DNA from: Pseudomonas oryzihabitans
GTDB lineage: Bacteria > Pseudomonadota > Gammaproteobacteria > Pseudomonadales > Pseudomonadaceae
Assembly (NCBI RefSeq): GCF_014522265.1
Contig: NZ_CP017024.1
Coordinates: 2,198,001 to 2,262,000 of the forward strand
Length of the DNA stretch: 64,000 nt
Direction of reading: 5' to 3'
Shown: one piece after another, positions 33,511-49,189 of the stretch
Layout of the letters: every line of letters begins with the position of its first letter
Position numbering within the stretch: the first letter of the stretch is position 1
Notes under the pieces: model-generated
What the model was told of the DNA's origin: nothing
Database searches by the model: none
Seen by the model: the letters and a program-made list of their open reading frames with translations, nothing else
Position numbers and translations under genes: made by a program

Positions 33511-35943
33511 TTACTTCTTCTCGGGCAGGGCGAAGGCCATCACATAGTCACCCTGCTTGGTGCCCAGCGAGCCATGGCCGCCGGCATAGACCAGCACGTA
33601 CTGGCGACCGTCCTTGCCGGTGTAGGTCATGGGGGTGGTCTGACCACCGGCCGGCAGGCGGCCTTTCCACAGTTCCTTGCCGTTCTTCACGTCATAGGCA
33701 CGCAGGTACTGGTCCAGGGTGCCGCTGAGGAAGGCCACGCCACCGGCGGTGGTGACGGTGCCGCCCAGGCTGGGCACGCCCATGGGCAGGGGCAGCGGAA
33801 CCGGCGAGTTGTCGCGCACGGTGCCGTTCTTGTGCTTGTAGACCAGTTTGCCGGTGGTCAGGTCGAGACCTGCCACATAGCCCCAGGCGGGTGCCTGGCA
33901 AGGCAGGCCCAGCGGCGACAGGAAGGCCGACAGGATCACGCCGTAGGGCGCGCCCTTGTTGGGCTGGATGCCCTCGGTCTCGCTCTTGCGCGCCGGCTGG
34001 TTGGCAATCTCTTCACGCGGCACCAGCTTGGAGGTGAAGGCCATGTAGCTGGGGTTGAGGAAGGCGATCTGGCGCACCGGATCGACCGAGAGGCCGCCCC
34101 AGTCGAACACGCCGAAGTTGCCCGGGTAGACGATCGACCCTTGCGTGGACGGCGGGGTGTAGATGCCCTCGTAGCGGTGCTCGCGGAAGGCGATGCGGCA
34201 CAGCGCCTGGTCGAAGGGCGTACCGCCCCACATGTCGCTTTCCTTGAGGGTCGGCGCGGCCAGGTTGATCGAGGAGACCGGCTGGGTCGGCGAGGTGTGG
34301 TCGCCTTCCACCGCGCCCTGGGGCACCGGGGTTTCCTTGATCGGGTAGATGGGCTGACCATTGGTGCGGTCCAGCACATAGATGCTGCCCTGCTTGGTCG
34401 AGGCCATCAGCGCGGGTTTCACGCCGCCTTCGGTCTTGATGTCCACCAGGGTCGGCTGACCGCCCACGTCCATGTCCCAGAGGTCATGGTGGGTGAACTG
34501 GTAGTTCCAGCGCACCTTGCCGGTGGCGATGTCGAGGGCGACCACGCCGGCGCTGTACTTCTCGGAGGCCGGGGTACGGTCACCGCCCCACTGGTCGGGC
34601 ATCTGGTTGCCCATGGGCAGATAGACCATGCCGATCTTTTCATCGACGGCCATCATCGACCACATGTTGGGCGAGTTGCGGGTGTAGATGCCATCGGCGG
34701 CGATGGGCGCGGTGGCGTCCGGATTGCCGCTGTCCCAGTTCCACACCAGCTTGCCGCTGTGCACGTCGTAGGCGCGGATCACGCCGGACGGCTCGTCGGT
34801 GGAGACGTTGTCGGTGACGTGGCCACCGATGATCACCAGGTTGCGGGTCACCGCTGGCGGCGAGGTGGAGTAGTAACCGCCGGGCGTGAAGCTGCCCATG
34901 TTGGCGGTCAGGTCGACCTGACCGTTGTCGCCGAAGTCGCTGCATACCTTGCCGGTGTCGGCGTTGATGGCGATCAGGCGGGTGTCGGCGGTGGGCAGGA
35001 ACAGGCGGCGCGGGCAGCTGCTGGCGGCCGGGGTGCTCTGCTCGTCGACCGGGACGGCACTGCCGTTGGCCAGGCTCTGGCCCGCGGTGGTGGTGCCGGC
35101 GTAGGTGGCGTCGTCGTGGTAGGCCACGCCGCGGCAGGTCATGTGCGCCCAGCCCTTGAAGCTGTCGGCGTGCTGGGTGCTCAGCTTGGGATCGAAGCGC
35201 CAGATTTCCTTGCCGCTGTCGGGGTCCACGGCGATCACCTGGCTGTGCGGCGTGCAGACATAGAGCTTGCCGTTGACCTTGAGCGGGGTGTTTTCCGCGG
35301 TGGTCTCCTGGGGATCGTTCGGGCCGGGGATGTCGCCGGTACGGAAGGTCCAGGCCGGTTGCAGCTCCTTCACGTTGCTGACGTCGATCTGCTTGAGCGG
35401 CGAGTAGCGATCACCGAACGCGGTGCGGCCATAGGACGGCCAGTCGCCATCGGCGGCGGTCGGGGCGGCGCTTTCGACGCCAGCGGTATCGCGGCCCAGG
35501 TCACCGTCCAGACGGTTGTAGTTGACGAACTGGGCGATCAGGGCGACGACCGCGGCGATTACCAGGGAGCCGACCAGCGGCAGGCCGCCGCTACGGCTGT
35601 CCAGCGGACGGCGGAACACCGGGATCAGCAGCACCAGGCCGAGGACGAACCAGAGCGCCAGGCGCGGCACCAGTTGCCACCAGTCGAACTGGACTTCCAG
35701 TACGGCCCAGGCGGTGGAGACCACCAGGAAGAAGGCATAGACCCAGACCCCGCTGGCCCGCCGGATGCACAGCAGGTAACCACTCAGGGCGAGCAGCACG
35801 CCGCCGCCGAGGTAATACAGGGAGCCCCCGAGGGTGGCCAGTTTGATGCCCAGCCCCAGCAGGGCGAGGCCCAGGAGGATGAACAGGATGCCGAGTAACC
35901 TGGCAGGCAGGCCTCCCGGTCTCGCGTTGGAAGTGACAGTCAT
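33511..35943 (-). CDS. gcd: Membrane-bound PQQ-dependent glucose dehydrogenase
   Basis: Quinoprotein of 810 residues that oxidises glucose to glucono-lactone in the periplasm and passes electrons to ubiquinone. Five hydrophobic segments occupy about residues 15-150. An eight-bladed PQQ propeller follows, with DWPSYGRTAFGDRYSPLKQI, PLKVNGKLYVCTPHSQVIA, YQFTHHDLWDMDVGGQPTL and a carboxy-terminal GHGSLGTKQGDYVMAFALP. The length matches known Gcd. The PQQ-binding and metal-site regions look intact. It lies next to the pqq operon, which supplies its cofactor, and has its own terminator. Confidence 0.93.
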   Translation of the reverse strand: MTVTSNARPGGLPARLLGILFILLGLALLGLGIKLATLGGSLYYLGGGVLLALSGYLLCIRRASGVWVYAFFLVVSTAWAVLEVQFDWWQLVPRLALWFVLGLVLLIPVFRRPLDSRSGGLPLVGSLVIAAVVALIAQFVNYNRLDGDLGRDTAGVESAAPTAADGDWPSYGRTAFGDRYSPLKQIDVSNVKELQPAWTFRTGDIPGPNDPQETTAENTPLKVNGKLYVCTPHSQVIAVDPDSGKEIWRFDPKLSTQHADSFKGWAHMTCRGVAYHDDATYAGTTTAGQSLANGSAVPVDEQSTPAASSCPRRLFLPTADTRLIAINADTGKVCSDFGDNGQVDLTANMGSFTPGGYYSTSPPAVTRNLVIIGGHVTDNVSTDEPSGVIRAYDVHSGKLVWNWDSGNPDATAPIAADGIYTRNSPNMWSMMAVDEKIGMVYLPMGNQMPDQWGGDRTPASEKYSAGVVALDIATGKVRWNYQFTHHDLWDMDVGGQPTLVDIKTEGGVKPALMASTKQGSIYVLDRTNGQPIYPIKETPVPQGAVEGDHTSPTQPVSSINLAAPTLKESDMWGGTPFDQALCRIAFREHRYEGIYTPPSTQGSIVYPGNFGVFDWGGLSVDPVRQIAFLNPSYMAFTSKLVPREEIANQPARKSETEGIQPNKGAPYGVILSAFLSPLGLPCQAPAWGYVAGLDLTTGKLVYKHKNGTVRDNSPVPLPLPMGVPSLGGTVTTAGGVAFLSGTLDQYLRAYDVKNGKELWKGRLPAGGQTTPMTYTGKDGRQYVLVYAGGHGSLGTKQGDYVMAFALPEKK

Positions 35944-36255
35944 GGCAGCGCTCGCAATGCAATCGTGAAAAGAGACTTCGACTCGATCGACGACATCGCA
36001 AATCGGAACCGCATGCGGATCTGTCGTCTGCTACGTCTGAACCTGTTGTCTGTCTTATTGTTCCACCCCTTCGCCGGCTTCCCTGGCAGGAAGCTAGAGC
36101 GGTCGCGCTGAGGCGAAGCGGGGGATGGATCGGGGGCGTCGTCTGAATCGGGCGGGTAGATAGTAAGCTAAGCATTGACTGATGTCACTTCGCGATGACG
36201 GAAGGAAGGGACCCGTGGCGCGCCGTGCCTGCTAACATCGCGAGCCGTTTCCGCG
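35944..36255. other. Intergenic gap between gcd and the AEC carrier
   Basis: A 312-bp gap between divergent genes that must carry both promoters. I see no clear operator, hairpin or member of the repeat families found elsewhere in the window. Confidence 0.5.
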
Positions 36256-37218
36256 ATGCCTCCTGCCATGTCCGACGTGCTTGCCCTGGTCCAGGCGACC
36301 TTCGACGTCACCGCTCCGGTCTTCGCCCTGGTGCTGCTGGGCTGCGTGCTCAGGCGACTGGGCTGGATCGACACCCCCTTCATCAACACCGCCTCGGCGC
36401 TGGTGTTTCGCGCCACCATGCCGACCCTGCTGTTTCTCGGCATCCTCAAGGCCGATCTCGGCGAGGCGCTGCAGCCGCTGCTGCTGGGCTATTTCGCCCT
36501 GGCCACGGTGGCGAGTTTCCTGGCCGCCTGGGGCTGGGCGATCTGGCGCTGTCCCCATGCCGATCGCGGGGTCTATGTGCAGGGCGCCTTCCGCGGCAAC
36601 TGCGGCATCGTCGGCCTGGCCCTGGCGACGACCCAGTACGGCGACTATGGATTGTCGGTGGGCGGGATCATGGCCGGCATGGTCATCCTCTTCTACAACG
36701 TGCTTTCGGCCATCGTGCTGGCGATCTACAGTCCGCACCTGGAAGCCAACTGGCGCACCCTCCTGCGCAGCATCCTCGGCAATCCGCTGATCATCGGCAT
36801 CCTGCTGGCGATTCCCTTCGCCTATTTCCAGTGGCAGCTGCCGCGCTGGCTGGACACCTCGGCGCGCTACTTCGCGGGTCTCACCCTGCCGCTGGCGCTG
36901 ATGTGCATCGGCGCCACCCTGTCACTGACCTCGCTGCGCGAGAGCAGCGGCCTGGCGCTGGGCGCCAGCCTGTGGAAGATCGTCTGGATTCCGCTGCTGG
37001 GCGTGCTGGGCGCCCTGGCGCTGGGCATCCAGGGACCGGCACTGGGCATCCTCTTTCTCTACCTGGGGTGCCCGACGGCCGCCTCGAGCTTCGTCATGGC
37101 CCGCGCCGCCGGCAGCAATGCCCAGCTGGCGGCGACCATCGTGGTGCTCAGTACCCTCGGCGGGATGCTGACCACCAACCTGGGCCTGCTCCTGCTGAAA
37201 GCATTCAGCCTGCTGTAG
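36256..37218 (+). CDS. AEC (auxin efflux carrier) family transporter
   Basis: Inner-membrane protein of 320 residues with about ten hydrophobic segments, of the AEC/YfdV family. Typical segments are VFALVLLGCVLRRLGWID, GAFRGNCGIVGLALA (the conserved N-x-G in the first half) and LGCPTAASSFVMARAAGSN in the second half. An ATG at 36268 (MSDVLALVQ) is an alternative start four codons in; neither has a strong ribosome-binding site. The substrate is unknown; family members move malonate, malate and similar acids. Confidence 0.82.
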   Translation: MPPAMSDVLALVQATFDVTAPVFALVLLGCVLRRLGWIDTPFINTASALVFRATMPTLLFLGILKADLGEALQPLLLGYFALATVASFLAAWGWAIWRCPHADRGVYVQGAFRGNCGIVGLALATTQYGDYGLSVGGIMAGMVILFYNVLSAIVLAIYSPHLEANWRTLLRSILGNPLIIGILLAIPFAYFQWQLPRWLDTSARYFAGLTLPLALMCIGATLSLTSLRESSGLALGASLWKIVWIPLLGVLGALALGIQGPALGILFLYLGCPTAASSFVMARAAGSNAQLAATIVVLSTLGGMLTTNLGLLLLKAFSLL

Positions 37219-37401
37219 GGCGCGCCGGCCAGACATCGGCGTTGTGAGAACGTTTATCGGTTGGCGCCAGCTAAAAGTCAGATTTGAGCGTAATAGTGCG
37301 ACGTCGCCCGTCCCAGGTCGTCTTGCCCTCTCTATACTTATCGCACTATCTACTTGCGAGGAGAGCGGCTGCTCACTACCCAAGCCCTACGCGTGGTATC
37401 C

Positions 37402-39294
37402 ATGAAACGCTCGCTCCAATTCAGCCACAAGATCCTGCTGGCGGCCGCCCTAGTGGTGACCATCGCCCTGGCCGGCTTCGCCAGCTTCAATGCCTATCTG
37501 CAGCGTCAGGCGATCACCCAGAGTCTCGAAGCTTCGCTGGGCGAGATCGGGCGCATTACCGCCGGCAACATCGCCTACTGGCTGGACGCGCGGGTCAAGC
37601 TGATCGACAGCCAGGCCCAGGCGCTCAGCCGCGACAGCAGCCCGGCCAACGTGGTGGGCCTGCTGGAAGAGAAGCTCTATACCAGCAACTTCGACTCCAC
37701 CTACCTGGGTGAGGTCGACGGTACCTTCACCGACCGCCCCCATACCCCCATGGAGGCCGGCTACGACGCCCGCCAGCGCGACTGGTACAAGGCTGCGGTC
37801 AGCGCCGGCGGCCCCATCCTCACCGAGCCCTATCTCACCGCGCCGCCGCAGAGCTTCCTGTGCATCACCATCGCCGCGCCGGTCCTGCAGAACGGCAAGC
37901 TGATCGGCGTGGTGGCTGGCGACCTGGTGATGGACAGCCTGATGAAGATGATCACCTCGCTGGACGCCGGCGGTCTGGGCGAAGCCTTCCTGGTGGACGG
38001 TGACGGCAAGATCCTGGTCAGCAGCCACGCCGACCAGGTGCTGAAATCGCTCAAGGAGGTCTTCCCGGAGCAGACGCCGAGCCTGGCCCCCGGTTTCCAT
38101 CACGTGCTGCAGAACGGCAGCGAGCGCCTGGTGAGCTTTACCCCGGTCGCGGGCCTGCCCTCGGTCAAGTGGTACCTGGCGCTGTCCATCGACCAGGCCA
38201 AGGCCTATGCCCCGGTGACCCAGGCACGCAACCTGGCCATCGTCGCCACCCTGGTGGCGGTGGTCGCCATCATCCTGCTGCTGGGCTTGCTGATCCGCGT
38301 GCTGCTGCGGCCGCTGCACGACCTGACCCGCGCCATGGACGACATCGCCGAAGGCGAGGGCGACCTGACCCGCCGCCTGCCGGTGCAGTCCCGCGACGAA
38401 TTCGGCGCCCTGGCGGAAGCCTTCAACCACTTCGTGGCGCGCATCCACACCTCGATCCGCGACGTGGCCCAGAGCACCGGCGAGCTGAATCAGGGCACGC
38501 GCCGGGTGCTGGAAGCCTCGCAGTCGTCCATGCAGCAGTCCGATATCCAGGCCCAGCGCACCACCAGCGTCGCCGCGGCGATCAACGAACTGGGCGCCGC
38601 CGCCCAGGAGATCGCCCGCAATGCCGCCCATGCCTCCGGCGAGGCCAGCACCGCCCGCGCCCAGGGCGAGGAGGGCCGCGAGGTGCTGGACGAGGCCCTG
38701 CACGCCATGCAGGCGCTGTCGGCCAAGATCGGCACCAGTTGCGAACATATCGAGGCGCTCAACGGCAAGGCCGCCAACATCGGCCAGATCCTCGAAGTCA
38801 TCCGCGGCATCTCCGAACAGACCAACCTGCTGGCGCTCAATGCCGCCATCGAGGCGGCCCGCGCCGGTGAGGCCGGGCGCGGCTTCGCCGTGGTGGCCGA
38901 CGAGGTGCGCTCCCTGGCCAGCCGCACCCAGAGTTCGGCGCAGCAGATCCAGCAGATGATCGAGGAACTGCAGACCGGCTCGCGCGACGCCGTGGCGCTG
39001 ATGCAGGAAAGCCAGCGGCAGAGCGCCCACAGCATGCAGGTGGCCAAGAGCGCCGGCGAGCGGCTGGGCAGCGTGACCGAGCGCATCGGCGAGATCGATG
39101 GCCAGAACCAGTCGGTGGCCACCGCGACCGAGGAACAGACCTCGGTGGTGGAGACCCTGAACATGGACATCAGCGAGATCAACCTGCTGAACCAGCAGGG
39201 CGTCGACAACCTCCAGGCCACCCTGGCGGCCTGTACCGCCCTGGAAGCCGAGGCCGGTCGCCTGCAGCGGCTGGTGGGTGGCTTCCGCATCTAG
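37402..39294 (+). CDS. Methyl-accepting chemotaxis protein with dCACHE domain (copy 1)
   Basis: Chemoreceptor of 630 residues. TM1 covers about 11-30, a periplasmic dCACHE domain about 35-272, TM2 277-298 and HAMP 299-351. The signalling domain runs to the end with the conserved tip [20 protein letters not shown]. The dCACHE pocket has [20 protein letters not shown], close to amino-acid sensors such as PctA, but the aspartate expected after the following PY is replaced (PYLTAPPQS), so an amino-acid ligand is doubtful. The ATG at 37402 was chosen over an earlier in-frame codon because it gives the standard short cytoplasmic start. It lies 120 bp before a close paralogue. Confidence 0.9.
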   Translation: MKRSLQFSHKILLAAALVVTIALAGFASFNAYLQRQAITQSLEASLGEIGRITAGNIAYWLDARVKLIDSQAQALSRDSSPANVVGLLEEKLYTSNFDSTYLGEVDGTFTDRPHTPMEAGYDARQRDWYKAAVSAGGPILTEPYLTAPPQSFLCITIAAPVLQNGKLIGVVAGDLVMDSLMKMITSLDAGGLGEAFLVDGDGKILVSSHADQVLKSLKEVFPEQTPSLAPGFHHVLQNGSERLVSFTPVAGLPSVKWYLALSIDQAKAYAPVTQARNLAIVATLVAVVAIILLLGLLIRVLLRPLHDLTRAMDDIAEGEGDLTRRLPVQSRDEFGALAEAFNHFVARIHTSIRDVAQSTGELNQGTRRVLEASQSSMQQSDIQAQRTTSVAAAINELGAAAQEIARNAAHASGEASTARAQGEEGREVLDEALHAMQALSAKIGTSCEHIEALNGKAANIGQILEVIRGISEQTNLLALNAAIEAARAGEAGRGFAVVADEVRSLASRTQSSAQQIQQMIEELQTGSRDAVALMQESQRQSAHSMQVAKSAGERLGSVTERIGEIDGQNQSVATATEEQTSVVETLNMDISEINLLNQQGVDNLQATLAACTALEAEAGRLQRLVGGFRI

Positions 39295-39414
39295 CGCGGG
39301 CCCCCGAAAAGAGGTTGCCGCTCCGCTCAAGTCGTAACGTACGTGCCCGATAACGAGTGACCGCCATGCCCTGAATCCGGCATGGCTCCACCCTGGCCAC
39401 GGACGCAGACCTGT

Positions 39415-41304
39415 ATGAAGCGACACCTGAAATTCAGCCACAAGATCCTGCTGGTCGCGGCGCTGGTGATCACCACCGCGTTGGCCGCTTCCGCCGGTTT
39501 CAATGCCTATCTGCAACGCCAGGCCATCGACCAGAGCCTGAGTGCCAACCTCGCGGAAACCGGCCGGGTCACCGCCGGCAACGTCGCCTACTGGCTGGAT
39601 GCGCGGGTCAAGCTCATCGAAGGCGAAGCCCAGACCCTGGCACGCGATCGTTCGCCCGACGGCCTGGTCGGTCTGCTGGATCAGAAGATCTACACCGGTA
39701 CCTTCGATTCCACCTACCTGGGCGAGGTGGACGGTACCTACACCACCCGTCCGCTGCGCACCCTGCCGGCCGGCTACGATCCACGCAAGCGACCCTGGTA
39801 CGCGGCCGCCACCGCCGCCGGCGCCACGGTGCTGACCCCGCCCTATATCTTCGCCTCTTCCGGCCAGTTGGGCGTGACCATCGCCACCCCGCTGCAGCGC
39901 GACGGCCAACTGGCCGGTGTGGTGGCCGGCGACCTCAACCTCTCGGCGCTGGTGGAGATCATCACCTCGCTCAACGTCGGCGGCCTGGGCGAAGCCTTCC
40001 TGGTCGACGGCGACGGCAAGGTGCTGGTCAGCAGCCATCCCGAGCAGGTGCTCAAGACCCTCAAGGACGTCTTCCCCGAGCAGACGCCGTCCCTGCAGCC
40101 GGGCCTGCATGCCGTCACCCAGAATGGCAGCGAGCGCCTGGTGAGCTTCACCCCGGTCGCGGGCCTGCCCTCGGTCAAGTGGTACCTGGGCCTGTCCATC
40201 GACCAGGCCAAGGCCTATGCCCCGGTCACCCAGGCGCGCAACCTGGCCATCGTCGCCACCCTGGTGGCGGTGGTCGCCATCATCCTGTTGCTGGGCTTGC
40301 TGATCCGCGTGCTGCTGCGGCCGCTGCACGACCTGACCCGCGCCATGGCCGACATCGCCGAAGGCGAGGGCGATCTGACCCGCCGCCTGCCGGTGCAGGC
40401 CCGCGACGAATTCGGCGCCCTGGCCGAGGCCTTCAACAAGTTCGTGGCGCGCATCCACACCTCGATCCGCGACGTGGCCCAGAGCACCGGCGAGCTGAAT
40501 CAGGGCACGCGCCGGGTGCTGGAGTCATCGCAATCCTCCATGCAGCAGTCGGATCTGCAGGCCCAGCGCACCACCAGCGTGGCCGCCGCCATCAACGAAT
40601 TGGGCGCCGCCGCCCAGGAGATCGCCCGCAATGCCGCCCATGCCTCGGGCGAGGCCAGCACCGCCCGTGCCCAGGGTGAAGAGGGTCGCGAGGTGCTCGA
40701 CGAGGCCCTGCACGCCATGCAGGCGCTGTCGGCCAAGATCGGCACCAGTTGCGAGCATATCGAGGCACTCAACGGCAAGACCGCCAACATCGGCCAGATC
40801 CTCGAAGTCATCCGTGGCATCTCCGAGCAGACCAACCTGCTGGCGCTCAATGCCGCCATCGAGGCGGCCCGCGCCGGTGAGGCCGGGCGCGGCTTCGCCG
40901 TGGTGGCCGACGAGGTGCGCTCCCTGGCCAGCCGCACCCAGAGTTCGGCGCAGCAGATCCAGCAGATGATCGAGGAACTGCAGACCGGCTCGCGCGACGC
41001 CGTGGCGCTGATGCAGGAAAGCCAGCGGCAGAGCGCCCACAGCATGCAGGTGGCCAAGAGCGCCGGCGAACGGCTGGGCAGCGTGACCGAGCGCATCGGC
41101 GAGATCGACGGCCAGAACCAGTCGGTGGCCACCGCGACCGAGGAGCAGACCTCGGTGGTGGAGACCCTGAACATGGACATCAGCGAGATCAACCTGCTGA
41201 ACCAGCAGGGTGTCGACAACCTCCAGGCCACCCTGGCGGCCTGTACCGCCCTGGAAGCCGAGGCCGGTCGCCTGCAGCGGCTGGTGGGCGGCTTCCGCAT
41301 CTAG
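39415..41304 (+). CDS. Methyl-accepting chemotaxis protein with dCACHE domain (copy 2)
   Basis: Chemoreceptor of 629 residues with the same domain plan as the gene before it: TM1, dCACHE, TM2 at 276-297, HAMP, signalling domain. From about residue 235 to the end the two proteins differ at only a handful of positions, while the ligand pocket differs much more ([20 protein letters not shown], then IFASSGQ). This looks like tandem duplication with one end kept alike by gene conversion and a diverged ligand range. A strong terminator follows at 41324-41361. Confidence 0.9.
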   Translation: MKRHLKFSHKILLVAALVITTALAASAGFNAYLQRQAIDQSLSANLAETGRVTAGNVAYWLDARVKLIEGEAQTLARDRSPDGLVGLLDQKIYTGTFDSTYLGEVDGTYTTRPLRTLPAGYDPRKRPWYAAATAAGATVLTPPYIFASSGQLGVTIATPLQRDGQLAGVVAGDLNLSALVEIITSLNVGGLGEAFLVDGDGKVLVSSHPEQVLKTLKDVFPEQTPSLQPGLHAVTQNGSERLVSFTPVAGLPSVKWYLGLSIDQAKAYAPVTQARNLAIVATLVAVVAIILLLGLLIRVLLRPLHDLTRAMADIAEGEGDLTRRLPVQARDEFGALAEAFNKFVARIHTSIRDVAQSTGELNQGTRRVLESSQSSMQQSDLQAQRTTSVAAAINELGAAAQEIARNAAHASGEASTARAQGEEGREVLDEALHAMQALSAKIGTSCEHIEALNGKTANIGQILEVIRGISEQTNLLALNAAIEAARAGEAGRGFAVVADEVRSLASRTQSSAQQIQQMIEELQTGSRDAVALMQESQRQSAHSMQVAKSAGERLGSVTERIGEIDGQNQSVATATEEQTSVVETLNMDISEINLLNQQGVDNLQATLAACTALEAEAGRLQRLVGGFRI

Positions 41305-41323
41305 TCCGCGCGACAGGTCCTTG

Positions 41324-41361
41324 AAAAGGGAGCGCCGACGTCAGGTCGGCGCTCCCTTTTT
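41324..41361 (+). terminator. Terminator after the second chemoreceptor
   Basis: A perfect 16-bp stem (AAAAGGGAGCGCCGAC / GTCGGCGCTCCCTTTT, 41324-41339 with 41345-41360) with a 5-base loop and a T-run. Confidence 0.92.
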
Positions 41362-41648
41362 GCTGTCCGACAGGTCAGCAAATCGCCCCCGGACACTGAT
41401 TGGGCCTAGACCACTCGTCAGAAACAGTAAAACTGATTAGCGCGTGAACTTGCTCTGGCCTGCCGCTTTGCGCGGATCGCCCACTGCGCCTCGGCCCGAC
41501 GACCGATCCGCGGTATCAAGAAAGCCTTTTTTCCCGCCGATGGGCTAGCTGTTACCGCCAGGTCTGGTGGAGGCCCTGCTCCGTCCGCGCTTCCCGCTCC
41601 TGGCACCGCCTAACCTACGGCGTGGCACCCTTTGCCACCAGGGGCTTC

Positions 41649-46501
<4,853 letters not shown>

Positions 46502-46505
<4 letters not shown>

Positions 46506-47440
46506 CTCCGCCGACCGCGCAGGCCGCCGGACGCAGCAAGCCCAAGCTGCTGATCGTCGACGACCAACCGCTGAACATCCGCATCCTCCACGAACTCTTT
46601 CGCCAGGATTGCGAGACGCTGATGGCCACCAGCGGCGCCCAGGCCTTGCAACTGGCCCTGGCCCAGCTGCCGGATCTGATCCTGCTCGACGTGATGATGC
46701 CCCAGCTCGACGGCCACGAGGTCCTGCGGCGATTGCAGGCCGAGCCCGCCACGGCCGCCATCCCGGTGATCTTCGTCACCGGCCAGGAAGGCCCCGACGA
46801 AGAGGTGACCGGCCTGGAACTCGGCGCGGTGGACTTCATCAGCAAGCCGATCAATCCGGTCATCGTCCGCGCCCGGGTGCGCACCCAGCTGACCCTCAAG
46901 GCGCAGCGCGACGCCCTGCGCAGCATCGCCCTGGTCGATGGCCTCACCGGCATCGCCAATCGTCGCCAGTTCGACGAGGCGCTGCTGCGTGGCTGGCGCC
47001 AGAGTCAGCGCGAAGGCACGCCGTTTTCGCTGATCCTCATGGATATCGATCACTTCAAGGCCTACAACGACCACTATGGCCACCTGGCCGGCGACCAGTG
47101 CCTGCGCCAGGTCGCCCAGGCGCTGGGGCAGGGCCTGTTCCGTCCCTATGACCTGCTGGCGCGCTACGGTGGCGAGGAATTCGGCTGCCTGCTGCCCGGG
47201 ACCGACCTGGAAGGCGCCACCCAGGTCGCCGAGCGGCTGCTGCAGCAGGTGCACGACCAGCGCCTGACCCACGGCTATTCCTCGGTGACCGGCTACGTCA
47301 CCCTGAGTCTGGGCGTGGCCACCGCGCTACCGCCCACCGCCGTCGATCCGGCCGCCCTGATCACCGCCGCCGATGCCCAGCTCTATGCGGCCAAGCACCA
47401 GGGCCGCGCCCGGGTCTGTGCCGCGGAACTGGCTGGCTGA
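46502..47440 (+). CDS. Response regulator with GGDEF output (diguanylate cyclase)
   Basis: Response regulator of 312 residues. An amino-terminal REC domain carries LLIVDDQPLNIRIL, the phosphorylated aspartate in LILLDVMMPQLDG and the lysine in FISKPI. A GGDEF domain follows with an intact active site ARYGGEEFGCLLPG, and an inhibitory RxxD site (RPYD) five residues before it, as in WspR. It should make c-di-GMP when phosphorylated and be feedback-inhibited. Overlap with the hybrid kinase gene marks that kinase as its likely partner, through the Hpt domain. Confidence 0.9.
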
Positions 47441-47732
47441 GGCCATCCTTCGTAAGGCCCGTTCGGGTAACGCCGGGTAACAGAGGTCCGGCCTTTATTC
47501 GCTGTCTAGTATGGTGTTTCAGAAGTTCGCGCAGGAATTGGCGAGTGCTTTTTGTTCATGGGCTAGGCGCCGGGACGAGTCATGGCAGGGCTATGGCGAG
47601 CAGGGGCAACGACGTCCAGGGATAAAAGGCGCCGGCAAAATTGCCTAGATAACTTTTGAAATACCACACTAGGCTGGGCGGCGAGGCGGCAGACTGTCAG
47701 ACTGCGGGCAGGGATTCTGCCGCCGGTAATCT

Positions 47733-48743
47733 ATGTACGCCTTCACGCAACGCCAGGCCATCTTGGCCAGCTGGATCATCGTCTTCACCGCGCTCTATCT
47801 GGTTCTCCCGCTCAAGCTCCTGCCCAGCCTGCTGGCCGGCCTGCTGGTGTACGAACTGGTCAACACCCTGGCCGGGCGCCTGCAGCGGCAAATGCCCGGC
47901 GGCGGCGCGCGCTGGCTCGCCGTGGCCCTGCTCGGCGCCCTGGTGGTGAGCCTGCTGACGCTGTTCTTCGTCTGGTTCACCAGCTTCATCATCCAGGAAG
48001 TCCAGAACCCCGGACGCCTGCTGGACAAGTTCATGGTGCTCACCGAGCGCGCCCGTGCCCAGTTGCCGCCTTCGCTGGATGCCTACCTGCCGGCCAACGC
48101 CGACAGCATGAAGCAGGAGCTGGTGGAATGGGTGCGCGCCCATGTGGCGCAACTGCAGCTGTTCGGTCGCGACGCGGCACGGACCTTCGTCATCGTGCTG
48201 ATCGGCATGATCCTCGGTGCCATCGTTGCCCTGCAGCCCACCCCCGATCCCGAGCGCCTGCGCCCGCTGTCCGGCGCGCTGCTGGTGCGTCTCGGCCTGG
48301 TGGCCCAGGCCTTTCGCAACATCGTCTTCGCCCAGATCAAGATCTCGCTGCTCAACACCACCCTGACCGGCATCTTCCTGCTCGGCGTGTTGCCGCTGTT
48401 CGATGTCCATCTGCCGCTGGCCAAGACCCTGGTGATCCTCACCTTCATCCTTGGCCTGCTGCCGGTGATCGGCAACCTGATGTCCAACACCCTGATCTTC
48501 ATCGCCGGCCTGTCGCTGTCGATCTGGGTCGCGGTGGCGGCGCTGGGCTACCTGATCGCCATCCACAAGCTGGAGTACTTCCTCAACGCCCGTATCGTCG
48601 GCGGCCAGATCAGCGCCCGTTCCTGGGAATTGCTGGTGGCCATGCTGGTGTTCGAGGCGGCCTTCGGCCTGCCCGGGCTGGTGGCGGCGCCGGTGTACTA
48701 CGCCTATCTCAAGAGCGAGTTGAGGGCGGAAGGGCTGGTTTGA
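47733..48743 (+). CDS. AI-2E family transporter (PerM-like)
   Basis: Membrane protein of 336 residues of the AI-2E/PerM family with about eight hydrophobic segments and a soluble central stretch at about 95-145. The carboxy half has LLPVIGNLMSNTLIFIAGLS and LEYFLNARIVGGQISARSWE, typical of the family. Members include quorum-signal exporters and sodium/proton antiporters, so the substrate is undefined. The 292-bp gap before it shows no clear motif. The stop and the start of the NUDIX gene share one base (TGATG). Confidence 0.82.
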   Translation: MYAFTQRQAILASWIIVFTALYLVLPLKLLPSLLAGLLVYELVNTLAGRLQRQMPGGGARWLAVALLGALVVSLLTLFFVWFTSFIIQEVQNPGRLLDKFMVLTERARAQLPPSLDAYLPANADSMKQELVEWVRAHVAQLQLFGRDAARTFVIVLIGMILGAIVALQPTPDPERLRPLSGALLVRLGLVAQAFRNIVFAQIKISLLNTTLTGIFLLGVLPLFDVHLPLAKTLVILTFILGLLPVIGNLMSNTLIFIAGLSLSIWVAVAALGYLIAIHKLEYFLNARIVGGQISARSWELLVAMLVFEAAFGLPGLVAAPVYYAYLKSELRAEGLV

Positions 48744-49177
48744 TGAGCGGTCAGATTCGCGTCCTGGCACTCTGTGTGCTGCGCCAGGGCAAGCGCATCC
48801 TGGTGCGCGAGACGCAGGACCCGCAGGATGGCCGAAGCTTTTGCCGCCCCCTGGGCGGTGGCGTGGAATTCGGCGAAACCAGTCTGGCGGCCGTGCGGCG
48901 CGAGATGCGCGAGGAACTGGGCGTCGAACTGGCCGAGGTGAGGCTGCTGGGCACCCTGGAATCGCTGTTCAGCTACGCCGGGCGGCCGGGCCACGAGGTG
49001 GTGCTGGTCTACGCCGCCGAATTCGTTGATCGGCAGCTCTATGCGCAGACCGAGCTGCCTGGTCAGGAGAGCGATGGTGAAGCCTTCATGGCTACCTGGC
49101 GCTCGCTCGATTCCTTCGACGACAGCTGTCGGCTGGTACCCGAAGGCCTGCTGGCGCTTCTCGCTAGCGCTGCCTGA
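48743..49177 (+). CDS. NUDIX hydrolase
   Basis: Hydrolase of 144 residues. The NUDIX box is complete at about residues 38-60, with GGGVEFGETSLAAVRREMRE followed by ELGVEL. The substrate is not predictable from sequence. Translation is probably coupled to the AI-2E-family gene through the TGATG overlap at 48741-48745. Confidence 0.87.
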   Translation: MSGQIRVLALCVLRQGKRILVRETQDPQDGRSFCRPLGGGVEFGETSLAAVRREMREELGVELAEVRLLGTLESLFSYAGRPGHEVVLVYAAEFVDRQLYAQTELPGQESDGEAFMATWRSLDSFDDSCRLVPEGLLALLASAA

Positions 49178-49189
49178 AGCCGCGGCCCC

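Noticed and set aside
37450-40458. Long minus-strand open frame opposite both chemoreceptors
   Set aside because: Shadow of two conserved chemoreceptor genes; it spans the gap between them only because the duplicated sequence lacks stops in that frame.
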